Assembly (NCBI RefSeq): GCF_001307315.1
Contig: NZ_LGUC01000001.1
Span: 1,426,001-1,490,000 of the forward strand
Direction of reading: 5' to 3'
Source of the DNA: Halolamina pelagica
GTDB lineage: Archaea; Halobacteriota; Halobacteria; Halobacteriales; Haloferacaceae
Length of the DNA: 64,000 bases
The translations under genes were made by a program, and so were the position numbers. Under the pieces are notes generated by a model, which was not told the origin of the DNA, did not search any database, and worked only from the letters and a program-made list of their open reading frames with translations. Of this stretch, positions 1 through 8,978 are shown in pieces. Numbering within the stretch: position 1 is the first letter of the stretch; each line of letters starts with the position of its first letter.

Positions 1-429
1 CTGGCCGAGGAGCCGGGGTTCGATCTCACTGGCGTCACCGCCGGTGCGGTGGAGAGCGAGTACCAGACGTCCCGGATCGAGGGGCTCTGTGACCGGCTCG
101 GTATCGATCTGTTCGCGCCGCTCTGGCAGCGCGATCCGGGGACGCTCGCCGAGGAGATGCTCGACGCGGGCTTCGAGATCACGATCGTGCAGGTCGCCGC
201 CGCGGGGCTCGACGAGTCCTGGCTCGGCCGGACGCTCGACGCGGACGCGTTGGCGGAACTCCGGCGCCTCAACGAGGAGTACGGCGTCCACGTACTGGGC
301 GAAGGCGGTGAGTTCGAGACGTTCGTCGTCGACGGCCCGCATATGGCCCGGCGGATCGAGTTGGAGCTGGCCACCGAGTGGGAGGGAACCCGCGGCCACG
401 TCGTCGTCGAGGACGCCCGACTCGAGTGA
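1..429 (+). CDS. Diphthine--ammonia ligase-like ATP pyrophosphatase, C-terminal part
   Basis: This is the C-terminal 142 residues of a gene that begins before the window; frame 1 is open from base 1 to the TGA at 427-429. The stretch GAVESEYQTSRIE followed by LCDRLGIDLFAPLWQRDP is characteristic of the archaeal MJ0570/Dph6 family of PP-loop ATPases, which amidate diphthine on elongation factor 2. The conserved GEGGEFETFV segment lies near residues 101-110 of the visible part. The N-terminal PP-loop is outside the window, so catalytic competence cannot be judged. Family assignment is strong; the exact substrate is inferred from the family. Confidence 0.88.
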   Translation: MAEEPGFDLTGVTAGAVESEYQTSRIEGLCDRLGIDLFAPLWQRDPGTLAEEMLDAGFEITIVQVAAAGLDESWLGRTLDADALAELRRLNEEYGVHVLGEGGEFETFVVDGPHMARRIELELATEWEGTRGHVVVEDARLE

Positions 430-506
430 GCGACGGCCTGCGGAGCTGAGTTGACAACCTGGTAGCGGTGGTGAAACGGCCGAACACCGTGGTTTTGGCC
501 GTTGGG

Positions 507-516
507 TTTATTTATG
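507..516 (+). promoter_or_regulatory. TATA-like promoter element before nhaC
   Basis: The A/T-rich TTTATTTATG stands out in a G+C-rich gap. Transcription would start about 25 nt downstream, near 537-541. That is about 18 nt before an ATG at 557, which has an AAAGGT Shine-Dalgarno-like sequence in front of it. The spacing suggests the true antiporter start may be 557 rather than 657. Confidence 0.5.
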
Positions 517-656
517 CGTGCTCAGAGTGCAAACCTGACTCGGTGAAAGGTAACACATGACACAATCACGCACCAACCCCGAGCACGTAGGCGTAACGGA
601 TCGGTCCGCACAGTACCGGAGCCTTTCCTCGACACGGAGCGGTGGAGGTGAGGCGG

Positions 657-2297
657 ATGGGTGACCCCGGCGCGTTGGTACTGCCCCTGCAGAGCTCCGA
701 GTTCGGGGCACTCTCGCTGCTGCCGCCGCTTTTGGCCATCTTCCTCGCGATGATCACCCGGCGGGCGATCATCTCGCTGTTCCTCGGGATCTGGTCCGGG
801 GCGGTGATCTACACCGGCGGCCACGGGGTCGTGACGACGCTGACGTGGACCGCCGAGTCGATCGGTGCCAGCCTGTTCAACGCGAAGATCCTGATGATCG
901 TGATGTTCCTGGGTGCCGGCGTCGCGATGATCTGGCGGCTGGGCGGGGCGCTGGCGATCGCCAACGCCGCCACGTCCCGGCTCGACTCCCAGCGCAAAGT
1001 CGGGCTCGCGACCTGGATCTTCGGCATGCTGTGGTTCTTCGGGGACTACTCCAACACCGCCATCGTCGGCACGACGATGCGGGATATGGCCGACGAGATG
1101 CGGATGTCCCGCGAGAAGCTCTCCTACATCATCGACTCCACCGCCGCGCCGGTGGCGACGTTCGGCATCTCCAGCTGGGTCGTCTACCAGCTGAGTATGA
1201 TCGACCAGGGGTACGAGTCCGCAGGGATCACGGGGGAGGCGCCGGGGTCGTTCACGGTGTTCCTCCAGAGCATCCCGTTCAACATGTACTGCATCTTCGC
1301 GGTCGTGATGGTCGGGATCATCGTGCTCACCCAGCGTGACTTCGGCGAGATGCTCGACGCCGAACACCGCTCCTGGAAGGAGGGGAAGGTGCTCCGGGAG
1401 GACGCGACGCCGATGCAGAGCGCCGAGGAAAGCCTGGGCGACGTGGTGACCGACGCGCCCAGCCTTCGGTTCTTCCTCATCCCCGTCGGCTCGCTGATCA
1501 CCGTCGTCTTCGTCGGCGCCGCCTTCACGGGCGTCACCGGCGCGGGCGAGGGCGCCTCGTTCATCGAGATCGTCGACAACGCCGCGTTCGTCGACGCGCT
1601 GCTGTGGGGCTCGTTCACCATGGTGGCGATGGGGATCATCTCCGGCACCATCGCCGGCCTGATGGATTTAGAGGAGGCGATGGACACGGTGATCGACGGG
1701 TTCGGCATGATGTTGACCGCCGCCTCGATCCTGATCATGGCCTGGACCATCGGGAGCGTCACCACGGTGCTCGGCACCGGGACGTACGTGACCAACGTGG
1801 CGCAGTCGTTCATCAGCCCCACGCTGTTGCCCGTGGTGATCCTGCTCGCCGCGGCGCTGATCGCGTTCTCGACCGGGACCTCGTGGGGGACGATGGCGAT
1901 CGTGACGCCGATCGCGATCCCCCTGGCCTGGAACATCGGCGGCACGACGCCGGAACTGCTGCCGGTCGCCGTCGGGACGGTGTTCAGCGGCGCCATCTTC
2001 GGCGACCACTGCTCGCCGATCTCGGACACGACGATCCTCTCCTCGACGTTCACGGGCGCGGACCACATCGATCACGTCCGGACCCAGATCTACTACGCGA
2101 TGACGGTGATCAGCGTCGCGCTGGTGATGCTGTTGGTCTGGGGGGCGACCCGGATCACGCCGCTGGTGCTCCTCCCGATCGGCGTGGGGACGCTGTACGC
2201 GGTCGTCTACGCGCTCTCGGAGTGGGACGCCAGGAGGAAGGGTGTCGAACCGAAGGCGTCGACGACCGACAAGCGAGTGGTGCCGTCGGATGACTAA
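657..2297 (+). CDS. nhaC: Na+/H+ antiporter, NhaC family
   Basis: An integral membrane protein of at least 546 residues with about 11-12 hydrophobic segments. It matches the NhaC/COG1757 family: FGDYSNTAIVGTTMRDM near residue 130, STGTSWGTMAIVTPIAIP near residue 410 and FGDHCSPISDTTILSST near residue 450 are family hallmarks. It would exchange cytoplasmic Na+ for external H+, a core need in a halophile. The ATG at 657 has GGAGGTG six bases upstream and is the start supported by the raw sequence. However, an upstream reading from ATG 557 becomes continuous with this frame if one base is restored near 627-628 and one near 641-642. That would give a 580-residue protein with a hydrophilic N-terminus typical of haloarchaeal relatives. 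Confidence 0.93.
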   Translation: MGDPGALVLPLQSSEFGALSLLPPLLAIFLAMITRRAIISLFLGIWSGAVIYTGGHGVVTTLTWTAESIGASLFNAKILMIVMFLGAGVAMIWRLGGALAIANAATSRLDSQRKVGLATWIFGMLWFFGDYSNTAIVGTTMRDMADEMRMSREKLSYIIDSTAAPVATFGISSWVVYQLSMIDQGYESAGITGEAPGSFTVFLQSIPFNMYCIFAVVMVGIIVLTQRDFGEMLDAEHRSWKEGKVLREDATPMQSAEESLGDVVTDAPSLRFFLIPVGSLITVVFVGAAFTGVTGAGEGASFIEIVDNAAFVDALLWGSFTMVAMGIISGTIAGLMDLEEAMDTVIDGFGMMLTAASILIMAWTIGSVTTVLGTGTYVTNVAQSFISPTLLPVVILLAAALIAFSTGTSWGTMAIVTPIAIPLAWNIGGTTPELLPVAVGTVFSGAIFGDHCSPISDTTILSSTFTGADHIDHVRTQIYYAMTVISVALVMLLVWGATRITPLVLLPIGVGTLYAVVYALSEWDARRKGVEPKASTTDKRVVPSDD

Positions 2298-2323
2298 TCC
2301 GCGGCAGAAGGCAGTCGCGGATT
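2296..2323 (+). terminator. Possible hairpin after nhaC
   Basis: A perfect 8-bp inverted repeat, AATCCGCG and CGCGGATT, with a 12-nt loop starts on the stop codon and is followed by a short T run. A diverged second copy of the same sequence block follows about 38 bp further on. Archaeal termination usually needs longer T tracts, so a terminator role is only a guess. Confidence 0.25.
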
Positions 2324-2400
2324 TGTGACGACTACTCCGCGGCGACGGTCAGTCGCGGGCCGGTGACAGCAGTATCCGGGGCCACGCCCGGGTCCGGTTT

Positions 2401-2640
2401 TTACTGCTCTTCGCCCTGATACAGCGGCGAATCGGTGTCGGTACAGCCGGGGCGCCCGCAGACCCCCGCCTCGTTGCCGGCGCGCTGGACCCCGGCAGCG
2501 AGTTGGGGCAGCTCCCACGTCGGGTCGTGGCCCGTCTCGACGCGGTGCTCCTCGACGGCCTCGCGGGCCGCCCCCAGCGAGTCGAACGTCTCGCGCAGGT
2601 CACAGGCCGGGCAGGTGACGATCGTCCGGTTCTCGCTCAT
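2401..2640 (-). CDS. Small haloarchaeal zinc-binding protein
   Basis: A 79-residue acidic protein with CPACDLRETFDS near the N-terminus and C-GRPG-C near the C-terminus, giving a CxxC...CxxxxC pattern that could hold one zinc ion. The start at 2640 (MSENRT) is preferred over an in-frame ATG at 2664, because the Zn motif then sits 10 residues in as in similar small haloarchaeal proteins. No function is recognised; such proteins are often regulators or protein-interaction modules. Confidence 0.75.
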   Translation of the reverse strand: MSENRTIVTCPACDLRETFDSLGAAREAVEEHRVETGHDPTWELPQLAAGVQRAGNEAGVCGRPGCTDTDSPLYQGEEQ

Positions 2641-2762
2641 AGCCAGCGTAGCGCCCGGACGCACTTACCGCTCCCGGTGGTCGCGTGACGACGAGCGCCG
2701 AACCACCCGTGGCTTCGGAACGAGGCAGGTGAAAACGGGGGCGAGGCGTCGATTCCCCGTCG

Positions 2763-3728
2763 CTACTCCCGGTCAGCGATCTCGGAGTGGGCGCCGACCA
2801 GCGCACCCGAGAGGTCCAGCCCCGCCACGTGACTCTGGGTGTCGACGATCGATTCCCGGAGCGTGGAGTCGACGACGGTCGCGTCCTCGAACACGATGCT
2901 CCGGTCGAGTTCGCTGCCCTCGACGGTCGCACCGGACATCACGTGGACGTTCTCGCCCAGTTCGGCGTCGACGGTCGCGTCGTCGGCGATCATGTTCTCG
3001 CCGTCGAGCTTCCAGGCGACCGCTTCGAGGTAGCTCTCCGGCGTGCCGATGTCGAACCACGCGCCGTCGAAGGTGAACGCGTGGACGGCCTCCCGTGACT
3101 GGAGCCACTGGATGAACCACCCGGGCTCGTCGGGGTTGTTCTCGCCGGCGAGGTACGTGTCGAACTCCGGCAGGGTCTCCTCGGGGAACGCGTAGCAGGC
3201 GATGGAGACCAACGTGCTCTTGGGCTCCTCGGGCTTCTCCTGGAAGTCGACGATGCGGTCGCCGTCCAGATCGACCAGGCCGTAGGCGGCGGCTTTCTTC
3301 TTCGAGCCAACGTCGTAGGCGGCGATACAGGGGGTGCCCTTGGCTTCGAAGAAGTCGCCGAAGTCGGCGAGGTCGAAGGAGATGAGGTTGTCGCCGGCGA
3401 CGACGAGCAGGTCGTCGTCGATGTGTTCGCGGTCGATCAGCTGAGCAAGCGCGCCGACGACGCCGAACTTCTCGTCCTCGTCGACGGTCTCCTCGACGGA
3501 GACGACGGGTTTCTCGAACTCGCTGTCGGAAATGTACTCTCGGAAGTCGTCGGCGAAGCGCTCGTTGGTGGAGACGTACACCTCGTCGACGCGGTCGTCG
3601 GCCTCCAGATCCGCGAACACGTCGTCGATAACCGTTCCCTCGCCGACGGGGAGGAACATCTTCGGTCGATTGCGGGTGATCGGCCAGAGTCGCGTGGCGT
3701 ACCCGCCCGCGAGGACGATTGCCTTCAT
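2763..3728 (-). CDS. Sugar-phosphate nucleotidyltransferase
   Basis: This 321-residue enzyme would transfer a nucleotidyl group to a sugar 1-phosphate, supplying NDP-sugars for glycosylation or cell-surface polymers. The N-terminal signature LAGGYATRLWPITRNRPK (a variant of GxGTRLxPxTxxxPK) starts at residue 6. A metal-binding GDNLI follows in the middle, and hexapeptide-like repeats rich in V/I and D (residues 235-320) suggest a left-handed beta-helix. It starts at the ATG at 3726-3728; the reading frame extends further upstream but without conserved residues. Which nucleotide and sugar are used cannot be read from the sequence. Confidence 0.92.
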   Translation of the reverse strand: MKAIVLAGGYATRLWPITRNRPKMFLPVGEGTVIDDVFADLEADDRVDEVYVSTNERFADDFREYISDSEFEKPVVSVEETVDEDEKFGVVGALAQLIDREHIDDDLLVVAGDNLISFDLADFGDFFEAKGTPCIAAYDVGSKKKAAAYGLVDLDGDRIVDFQEKPEEPKSTLVSIACYAFPEETLPEFDTYLAGENNPDEPGWFIQWLQSREAVHAFTFDGAWFDIGTPESYLEAVAWKLDGENMIADDATVDAELGENVHVMSGATVEGSELDRSIVFEDATVVDSTLRESIVDTQSHVAGLDLSGALVGAHSEIADRE

Positions 3729-3822
3729 GCCGCCGTGGTCGGGGGGCAGGCGGTAAACCCTTTTTCCATTTCGCTGCACACGAAGCGGAAAGGCGTTTGT
3801 TGCTGTCCGTCTATGGAGCCGT

Positions 3823-4113
3823 ATGGAGGAAGCGACCACCCGCCAGCGCATCGTCGACGCGCTCCGCGAGGCGCCGGCGACGCCGCGGGAGCTCTCGAAA
3901 CGCCTCGGCGTGCCGACCAACGTCGTCTACGACCACGTCCGCCACGTCGCGAAGTCGCTGGATACCGCCGACGAGCAGCTGTTGGTCGCGCCGCCGACGT
4001 GCAAGGACTGTGGCTTCTCAGGGTTCGACGATCCGCTCGCGGCACCCAGTCGGTGTCCGGAGTGCAAGTGCGAGCGACTGACGGAGCCGGAACTGGTGAT
4101 CGAGTCCGCCTAA
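3823..4113 (+). CDS. Transcriptional regulator, HTH fused to Zn ribbon
   Basis: A 96-residue protein. Residues 5-50 form an ArsR-type winged helix-turn-helix (TPRELSKRLGVPTNVVYDHV). Residues 64-85 form a zinc ribbon, CKDCGFSGF then CPECKCE. This HTH plus Zn-ribbon architecture is the COG3357 family of archaeal predicted regulators. It is divergent from the nucleotidyltransferase and stands immediately before the DHH gene. Its target genes are unknown. Confidence 0.88.
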   Translation: MEEATTRQRIVDALREAPATPRELSKRLGVPTNVVYDHVRHVAKSLDTADEQLLVAPPTCKDCGFSGFDDPLAAPSRCPECKCERLTEPELVIESA

Positions 4114-4182
4114 CCCCAAGCTGGCCCCAGGGCTGCACTTCGCGACGGTAAGGCTTTCCCGCACTCACCCACAGCAGACAGT

Positions 4183-5763
4183 ATGGTCACCCGGCTGGTG
4201 CTGGGCTGTGGCGCGGTCGGCTTCGACCTCCTCAAACGGCTCCCTGACGGGGGGACGACGGTCGTCACCGACGACGAACCTCGCGCCGAGAGCCTCCGCG
4301 AGGCCAACATCGCCGCCGTCGACGGCGACCCGACCGACCCGCGGGCCCACGCGCCTGACGCCGACATCGTTCTCGTCGCCAGCGACGACCCCGAGCGAAA
4401 CCGAGCGGTCGCCGTGGCCGCTCGCGAGACGTTCCCCGACGCGATGCTGATCGCCTACGCCGGCGAGGCCGCACGCCCCGAAACCGTCGACGCGATTCGG
4501 TCAGTCGCCGACCGCGTCATCGACCCGACGGCGGCGCTGGCCGACCGGGTGCTCGACCGCACGGTCGGCTTCGAGAGCGACCGCGCGCGTGGCCTGCGTC
4601 GGGCGCTGCTCGACGCCGAGGAGCCGCTCGCCGTCGTCACCCACGACAACCCCGACCCCGACGCCATCGCGAGCGCCGTCGCCCTCTGTCAGCTGGCCGA
4701 ACGGGTCGGCGTCGACGCCGAAGCCTGCTACCACGGCGAGATCAGCCACCAGGAGAACCGCGCCCTCGTGAACCTGCTCGATCTGTCGCTCGTCAGGCTC
4801 GACCCCGGCGACATCGAGGCGTACGGCGGCGTCGCGCTGGTCGATCACTCCCGGCCGGGCGTCAACGACAGCCTCCCCGAGGACACCGAGATCGACATCG
4901 TCGTCGACCACCACCCGCCACGAGGGGCCGTCGGCGGGGAGTTCGTCGACCTGCGCAGCGGCGTCGGCGCCACGAGCACGCTGCTGACGGAGTACCTCGA
5001 CCGGTTCGACGTGTCGCCGGGCACGACGACGGCGACGGCGCTTTTGTACGGGATCCGGATCGACACCAAGGAGTTCACCCGCGAGGCGTCGAAGGCCGAC
5101 TTCGCGGCCGCGGCGTCGCTGGTTCCGCACGTCGACGCCGACACGCTCTCGCGGATCGAGACGCCCAGCCTCTCCATCGAGACGGTGTCGGTGCTGGCGG
5201 CGGCGATCGAGAACCGCACCGTCCGGGAGCGCGCGCTGTCGACGTGTGCCGGGGAGATCCGCGACCGCGACGCGCTGGCGCAGGCTGCCGAACGCCTGCT
5301 GGACATGGAGGGCGTCAACATCACGGTCGTCTTCGGCTTCATGGACGAGATGATCTACGTCTCGGGGCGGGCGCGTGGCTCCGACCTCGATCTCGGGGAG
5401 ACGCTGCGGGACGCCTTCGGCGCCATCGGCGACGCCGGCGGCCACGCCGACATGGCCGGCGCCCAGATCCCGCTGGGAATCCTCGGCGCGGCTGGGCCGG
5501 ATCGAAACGGCTCGCTGACGGAGATCGTCAGGGATGTCGTCAACGAGCGCTTCTTCGACGCGCTCTCGGACGCGCCGGACGCCCCCTCGATCGAGCAGAG
5601 TCTGGAGTACGACTACGCCCACGAGGGGCAGCCTCGATCGCGCTCCCCTCCGACGACACCGGCCAGGACTCGGCGGCCGGCGACGCTGTCGACCCCGAGG
5701 ACGTCGACCCGGACGACGCCTGAGCCTGTCCCTTTTTCGTCGCCGGGGTCCAACCAGGGGTAA
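4183..5763 (+). CDS. DHH-family phosphoesterase with N-terminal TrkA-N domain (C-terminal frameshift)
   Basis: Residues 1-115 form a Rossmann NAD-binding TrkA-N/RCK-like domain (LGCGAVGFDLLKRL). Residues 150-480 form a DHH/DHHA1 phosphoesterase with DNPDPDAIAS, DHS, DHHPPRG and GGHADMAG motifs binding Mn2+. Members of this fold cleave short oligonucleotides or cyclic dinucleotides. The raw frame ends at 5763 in an unnatural arginine/proline tail. Restoring one G in the run at 5625-5628 gives an acidic haloarchaeal tail ending at the TGA at 5721-5723. That stop lies 39 bp before the CBS-ParB gene, so the two probably form an operon. The substrate is unknown. Confidence 0.9.
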   Translation: MVTRLVLGCGAVGFDLLKRLPDGGTTVVTDDEPRAESLREANIAAVDGDPTDPRAHAPDADIVLVASDDPERNRAVAVAARETFPDAMLIAYAGEAARPETVDAIRSVADRVIDPTAALADRVLDRTVGFESDRARGLRRALLDAEEPLAVVTHDNPDPDAIASAVALCQLAERVGVDAEACYHGEISHQENRALVNLLDLSLVRLDPGDIEAYGGVALVDHSRPGVNDSLPEDTEIDIVVDHHPPRGAVGGEFVDLRSGVGATSTLLTEYLDRFDVSPGTTTATALLYGIRIDTKEFTREASKADFAAAASLVPHVDADTLSRIETPSLSIETVSVLAAAIENRTVRERALSTCAGEIRDRDALAQAAERLLDMEGVNITVVFGFMDEMIYVSGRARGSDLDLGETLRDAFGAIGDAGGHADMAGAQIPLGILGAAGPDRNGSLTEIVRDVVNERFFDALSDAPDAPSIEQSLEYDYAHEGQPRSRSPPTTPARTRRPATLSTPRTSTRTTPEPVPFSSPGSNQG

Positions 5764-6560
5764 TGAGTGCCAAAGCACGGGTCAAGGAGTACATGACCCG
5801 CGAGGTGGCGACGGTCGACGCCGACGACACGGTCGCCGACGTGGCCCGCCGGATCGCCGAAAGCGACCACAACGGGTTCCCGGTGACGGACGGGCGCAAA
5901 GTCGAGGGGTTCGTCTCCGCGCGGGACCTGCTGTTGGCCGACGAGAACGCCCCGATCTTCACCGTGATGGTCGAGGACATCGTCGTGGCCCACCCCGAGA
6001 TGGACGTGATCGACGCCGCACGCGTCATCCTGCGGTCGGGGATCCAGAAGCTCCCGGTCGTCGACGACGCGGGGAACCTGACGGGGATCATCTCGAACAC
6101 CGACGTGGTGCGGAGCCAGATCGAGCGCGCCACCCCCGAGAAGGTGGGCGAACTGATGGAGACGCTCCAACACATCCACGACGTGGCGGTTCGGGAGGAG
6201 CGTCGCCGCGTCCGCCTCGACAACCTCGTCCCCACACAGGACCGCGTGTACGCCGACGAACTCGAAGGCCGGCGGTACGAACTCGAACATGGGCTCGCCG
6301 AACCGCTGGTCGTCATCGCCAACGCGACCGGCGAGAAGGAACTACTCCTGCTGACCGACGGCCACCACCGCGCGCTCGCCGCCGACCGGCTGGGAATCGA
6401 GGAGATGGACGCCTACGTCATCGTCGTCGAGGCCGACGAGCCCGTGACGTTGGGGATGGAGAACACCGCACGGAACGAGGGGCTCTCCTCGATCGACGAC
6501 GTGGCGGTCGTCGACTACGCCCGCCACCCGCTGATCGAGACCACCAAACGCCTGCAGTAG
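5763..6560 (+). CDS. CBS-pair protein with ParB-like domain
   Basis: A 265-residue protein. Two CBS motifs occupy residues 5-125 (VKEYMTREVATVDADDTV and FTVMVEDIVV), a module that senses adenine nucleotides. Residues 150-265 resemble the ParB/sulfiredoxin fold, with LTDGHHRALAADRLG carrying the DGHHR signature. This family can bind or hydrolyse nucleotides. Its position directly after the DHH phosphoesterase suggests a shared nucleotide-signalling or DNA-end role, but that is an inference. Confidence 0.87.
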   Translation: MSAKARVKEYMTREVATVDADDTVADVARRIAESDHNGFPVTDGRKVEGFVSARDLLLADENAPIFTVMVEDIVVAHPEMDVIDAARVILRSGIQKLPVVDDAGNLTGIISNTDVVRSQIERATPEKVGELMETLQHIHDVAVREERRRVRLDNLVPTQDRVYADELEGRRYELEHGLAEPLVVIANATGEKELLLLTDGHHRALAADRLGIEEMDAYVIVVEADEPVTLGMENTARNEGLSSIDDVAVVDYARHPLIETTKRLQ

Positions 6561-6680
6561 TCACTCCGCCGGCGCGCGCTGGACCGCTCTGGGGCGGTCC
6601 CGGTGTTGTGGCACGCGACCGCACGGCGTTCTCTTCAGCCGCCGGAACCCTTTTCTTTCCACCGTGGCTCCCGAACGTTA

Positions 6681-7463
6681 ATGTCCGCCGGATCCACGGT
6701 CACGGACCGACTCGAACAGTCGGAATACATCGGTGAGAACCGGTGTCTGCCATGTACGGTGCTCAACGTCGCGCTCGCAGTCGTGCTGGCGGCCGTCGCC
6801 GCCGTCGTCGCCACGCCGTTGGTGGGCGTCGCGGTGCTGTTCGTCTCGCTGTCGGCGATCTACTTCCGGGGGTATCTTGTTCCCGGGACGCCCGAACTCA
6901 CGAAGCGGTACCTCCCGGACCGCGTGCGCCGCAGGTTCGGGAAGGCGCCGGCGCTCCCCGACCCCGGCGAGACAGTCGACGTGGAGGCGTACCTGCTCGA
7001 TGCCGGCGTCCTGGTGGACCCGCCGGCGGGCGACGATCTCGAACTCGCCGATCGAGCCGCCACCGAGTGGCGCGAGCGGATCGACGCGGCACGCGAGGAT
7101 CCTGCCGCGGCCGCCGGCGACGTGCTCGCCCTCGACGACCCGGGCGTCGAGAGCCGCGACGGCGCGACGGTCGTGACCGACGGCGGCCTCGCTGCGGCGG
7201 ACTGGCCCTCGCAGGCGGCGCTACTCGCCGATCTCGGCGCGGTCGACGTGCTGGCCGCCCGCGACCCCGAGTGGGCGACCCGGGACCGCGAGGAACAGGG
7301 GCGGGTCCTCGCCGGCATGCGGCTGTTCGTGGCGCACTGTCCGGACTGCGGGGCGGCGCCGGAGCTCGGCGAGGAGACTGTCGAGTCCTGCTGCCGGCGT
7401 GCACAGGTGTACACGTACGCGTGCCCGGACTGCGGCGCGCGCCTGCTGGAGATCGAGCAGTAG
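6681..7463 (+). CDS. Membrane-anchored protein with C-terminal zinc ribbon
   Basis: A 260-residue protein. Residues 22-65 form one or two hydrophobic helices, followed by an acidic, largely unrecognised middle. A C-terminal zinc ribbon spans residues 215-255 (HCPDCGAAPEL and YACPDCGARLLE, plus a CC pair between them). CLPC near residue 22 adds another possible metal or disulfide site. The start at the ATG at 6681 gives a short hydrophilic N-terminus before the membrane helices. It looks like a conserved haloarchaeal family with no known function. Confidence 0.8.
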   Translation: MSAGSTVTDRLEQSEYIGENRCLPCTVLNVALAVVLAAVAAVVATPLVGVAVLFVSLSAIYFRGYLVPGTPELTKRYLPDRVRRRFGKAPALPDPGETVDVEAYLLDAGVLVDPPAGDDLELADRAATEWRERIDAAREDPAAAAGDVLALDDPGVESRDGATVVTDGGLAAADWPSQAALLADLGAVDVLAARDPEWATRDREEQGRVLAGMRLFVAHCPDCGAAPELGEETVESCCRRAQVYTYACPDCGARLLEIEQ

Positions 7464-7509
7464 TCGCCGGGGCCGGCAGCTATTCGTTCTCGCCGCCGTA
7501 TACCCGGGC

Positions 7510-8625
7510 ATGACCGACACCGAAGCGTTCGAGCGTCGCGTCCGCGGGGCGAAACGGCGACTCGACGATCGCGGCGACGACGCGCTCGTCCTGTTCCCAA
7601 GCCAGAACCTCCAGTACCTCACTGGCTTCGCCGAGGAGCCGGGGGAACGACACCTACTGCTGTTCGTGCCCGCCGCGGGCGAGCCCGTCTTCTTCGTGCC
7701 CGAACTGTACGGCGAGCAGATCAGCCAGGAGTCGTGGGTCGGCGACGTGCGGACGTGGGGTGACGCCGACGACCCCGTCCCGCGGATCGCCGACATCGCC
7801 GCCGAACTCGGCCTCGGCGGCGGCCACCTCCTCGTCGACGACACGATGTGGGCGCTGTTCACGCAGGACCTCCGGACGGCGCTCCCCGAGGCAACGTTCG
7901 GGCTCGCGAGCGAGGTCCTGAGCGAACTCCGCATCCGGAAAGACGACGCCGAACTCGACGCCATGGCCCGTGCGGCGGCCGTCGCCGACGAGACCGTCCG
8001 CGATCTGCGGGCGATGGGCGCGGACGCGATCGGCCTGACGGAGGCCGAACTCGCCGCGGAGATCCAGACCCGCCTCGAACAGCACGGCGGCACGGGCGTC
8101 TCCTTCGACACCATCGTCGGCTCGGGGCCGAACGGCGCGAAACCCCACCATCACCACGGCGACCGCGATATTCGGCCGGGAGAGCCGGTCGTGCTCGACT
8201 TCGGCACTCGCGTGGACGGCTACCCCTCGGATCAGACCCGGACGCTGGTGTTCGGCGGTGAGCCCAGTGAGCAGGTCCGGGAGGTCCACGACGTGGTTCG
8301 AGAGGCCGAACAGGCCGGCGTCGACGCCGTCGAGCCGGGCGTCACAGCCGAGTCCGTCGACGCCGCCGCTCGCGAGGTGATCGAGGCGGCCGGGTACGGC
8401 GAGCAGTTCATCCACCGCACGGGTCACGGGGTGGGTCTCGACGTGCACGAGGCGCCGTACATCGTCGAGGGGAACGAGCGCGAACTCGAACCGGGGATGG
8501 TGTTCAGCGTCGAACCGGGGGTCTATCTCCCGGGGGAGTTCGGCGTCCGGATCGAGGACTTGGTGGTCGTCACCGAGGACGGCTGCCGGCGGCTGAACGA
8601 CACGGACCGGGGCTGGCGCTGCTGA
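7510..8625 (+). CDS. Xaa-Pro aminopeptidase-like metallopeptidase (M24)
   Basis: A 371-residue cytosolic peptidase with a creatinase-type N-terminal domain (FPSQNLQYLTGFAEEPGER) and a pita-bread C-terminal domain. The five metal ligands appear as D in VVLDFGTRVDG, D in YPSDQTRT, H in RTGHGVGLDVHE, E in FSVEPGVYL and E in VRIEDLVVV. It should release N-terminal residues before proline or cleave Xaa-Pro dipeptides. The ATG at 7510 is chosen because the upstream extension only reads through the preceding gene's end. A second M24 protein lies at 36564-37721. Confidence 0.92.
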   Translation: MTDTEAFERRVRGAKRRLDDRGDDALVLFPSQNLQYLTGFAEEPGERHLLLFVPAAGEPVFFVPELYGEQISQESWVGDVRTWGDADDPVPRIADIAAELGLGGGHLLVDDTMWALFTQDLRTALPEATFGLASEVLSELRIRKDDAELDAMARAAAVADETVRDLRAMGADAIGLTEAELAAEIQTRLEQHGGTGVSFDTIVGSGPNGAKPHHHHGDRDIRPGEPVVLDFGTRVDGYPSDQTRTLVFGGEPSEQVREVHDVVREAEQAGVDAVEPGVTAESVDAAAREVIEAAGYGEQFIHRTGHGVGLDVHEAPYIVEGNERELEPGMVFSVEPGVYLPGEFGVRIEDLVVVTEDGCRRLNDTDRGWRC

Positions 8626-8631
8626 CCTCCG

Positions 8632-8913
8632 TCAGATGAGGTCGTCCGGCTCGTGCTCGGCGGCCATGCGCTTCGCTTCGCTGGCGTACTGCTCGCGTTT
8701 TTCCGCATTGGTCTCGCCGAGGTTCCGCGGGTCGGCGTCGATGCCCGCGGTGGTGTCGCGGTGGTCGCCGAACGAGGTGAGCGCTCGCTCCTTCCGGAGG
8801 TAGCGCTCGCCGTCGGGCGTCGCGTACACGAGGATCACGATGTTCTGCTCGTCGTCGGAGTACGTCCGCTCGACGAGCCAGACACGGGCGGTGTCGTCAG
8901 TACTGTCGGTCAT
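8632..8913 (-). CDS. Conserved haloarchaeal hypothetical protein
   Basis: A 93-residue acidic soluble protein, convergent with the M24 peptidase. VWLVERTYSDDEQNIVILVYATPDG suggests a small beta-sheet core, followed by a charged helical tail (LGETNAEKREQYASEAKRM). There are no cysteines, membrane segments or recognised motifs. The composition and codon use match neighbouring real genes; function unknown. Confidence 0.75.
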   Translation of the reverse strand: MTDSTDDTARVWLVERTYSDDEQNIVILVYATPDGERYLRKERALTSFGDHRDTTAGIDADPRNLGETNAEKREQYASEAKRMAAEHEPDDLI

Positions 8914-8978
8914 AGGCGAAACGACGGTCGGGGTGGAGAAAACTGTTCAGGGCGTCCAGGGGGTGGATCACCGCACCG

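Noticed and set aside
2763..3920. 64-residue N-terminal extension of the nucleotidyltransferase
   Set aside because: It lacks conserved residues and overlaps the divergent regulator; the GG-ATRL motif fits a start at 3728.
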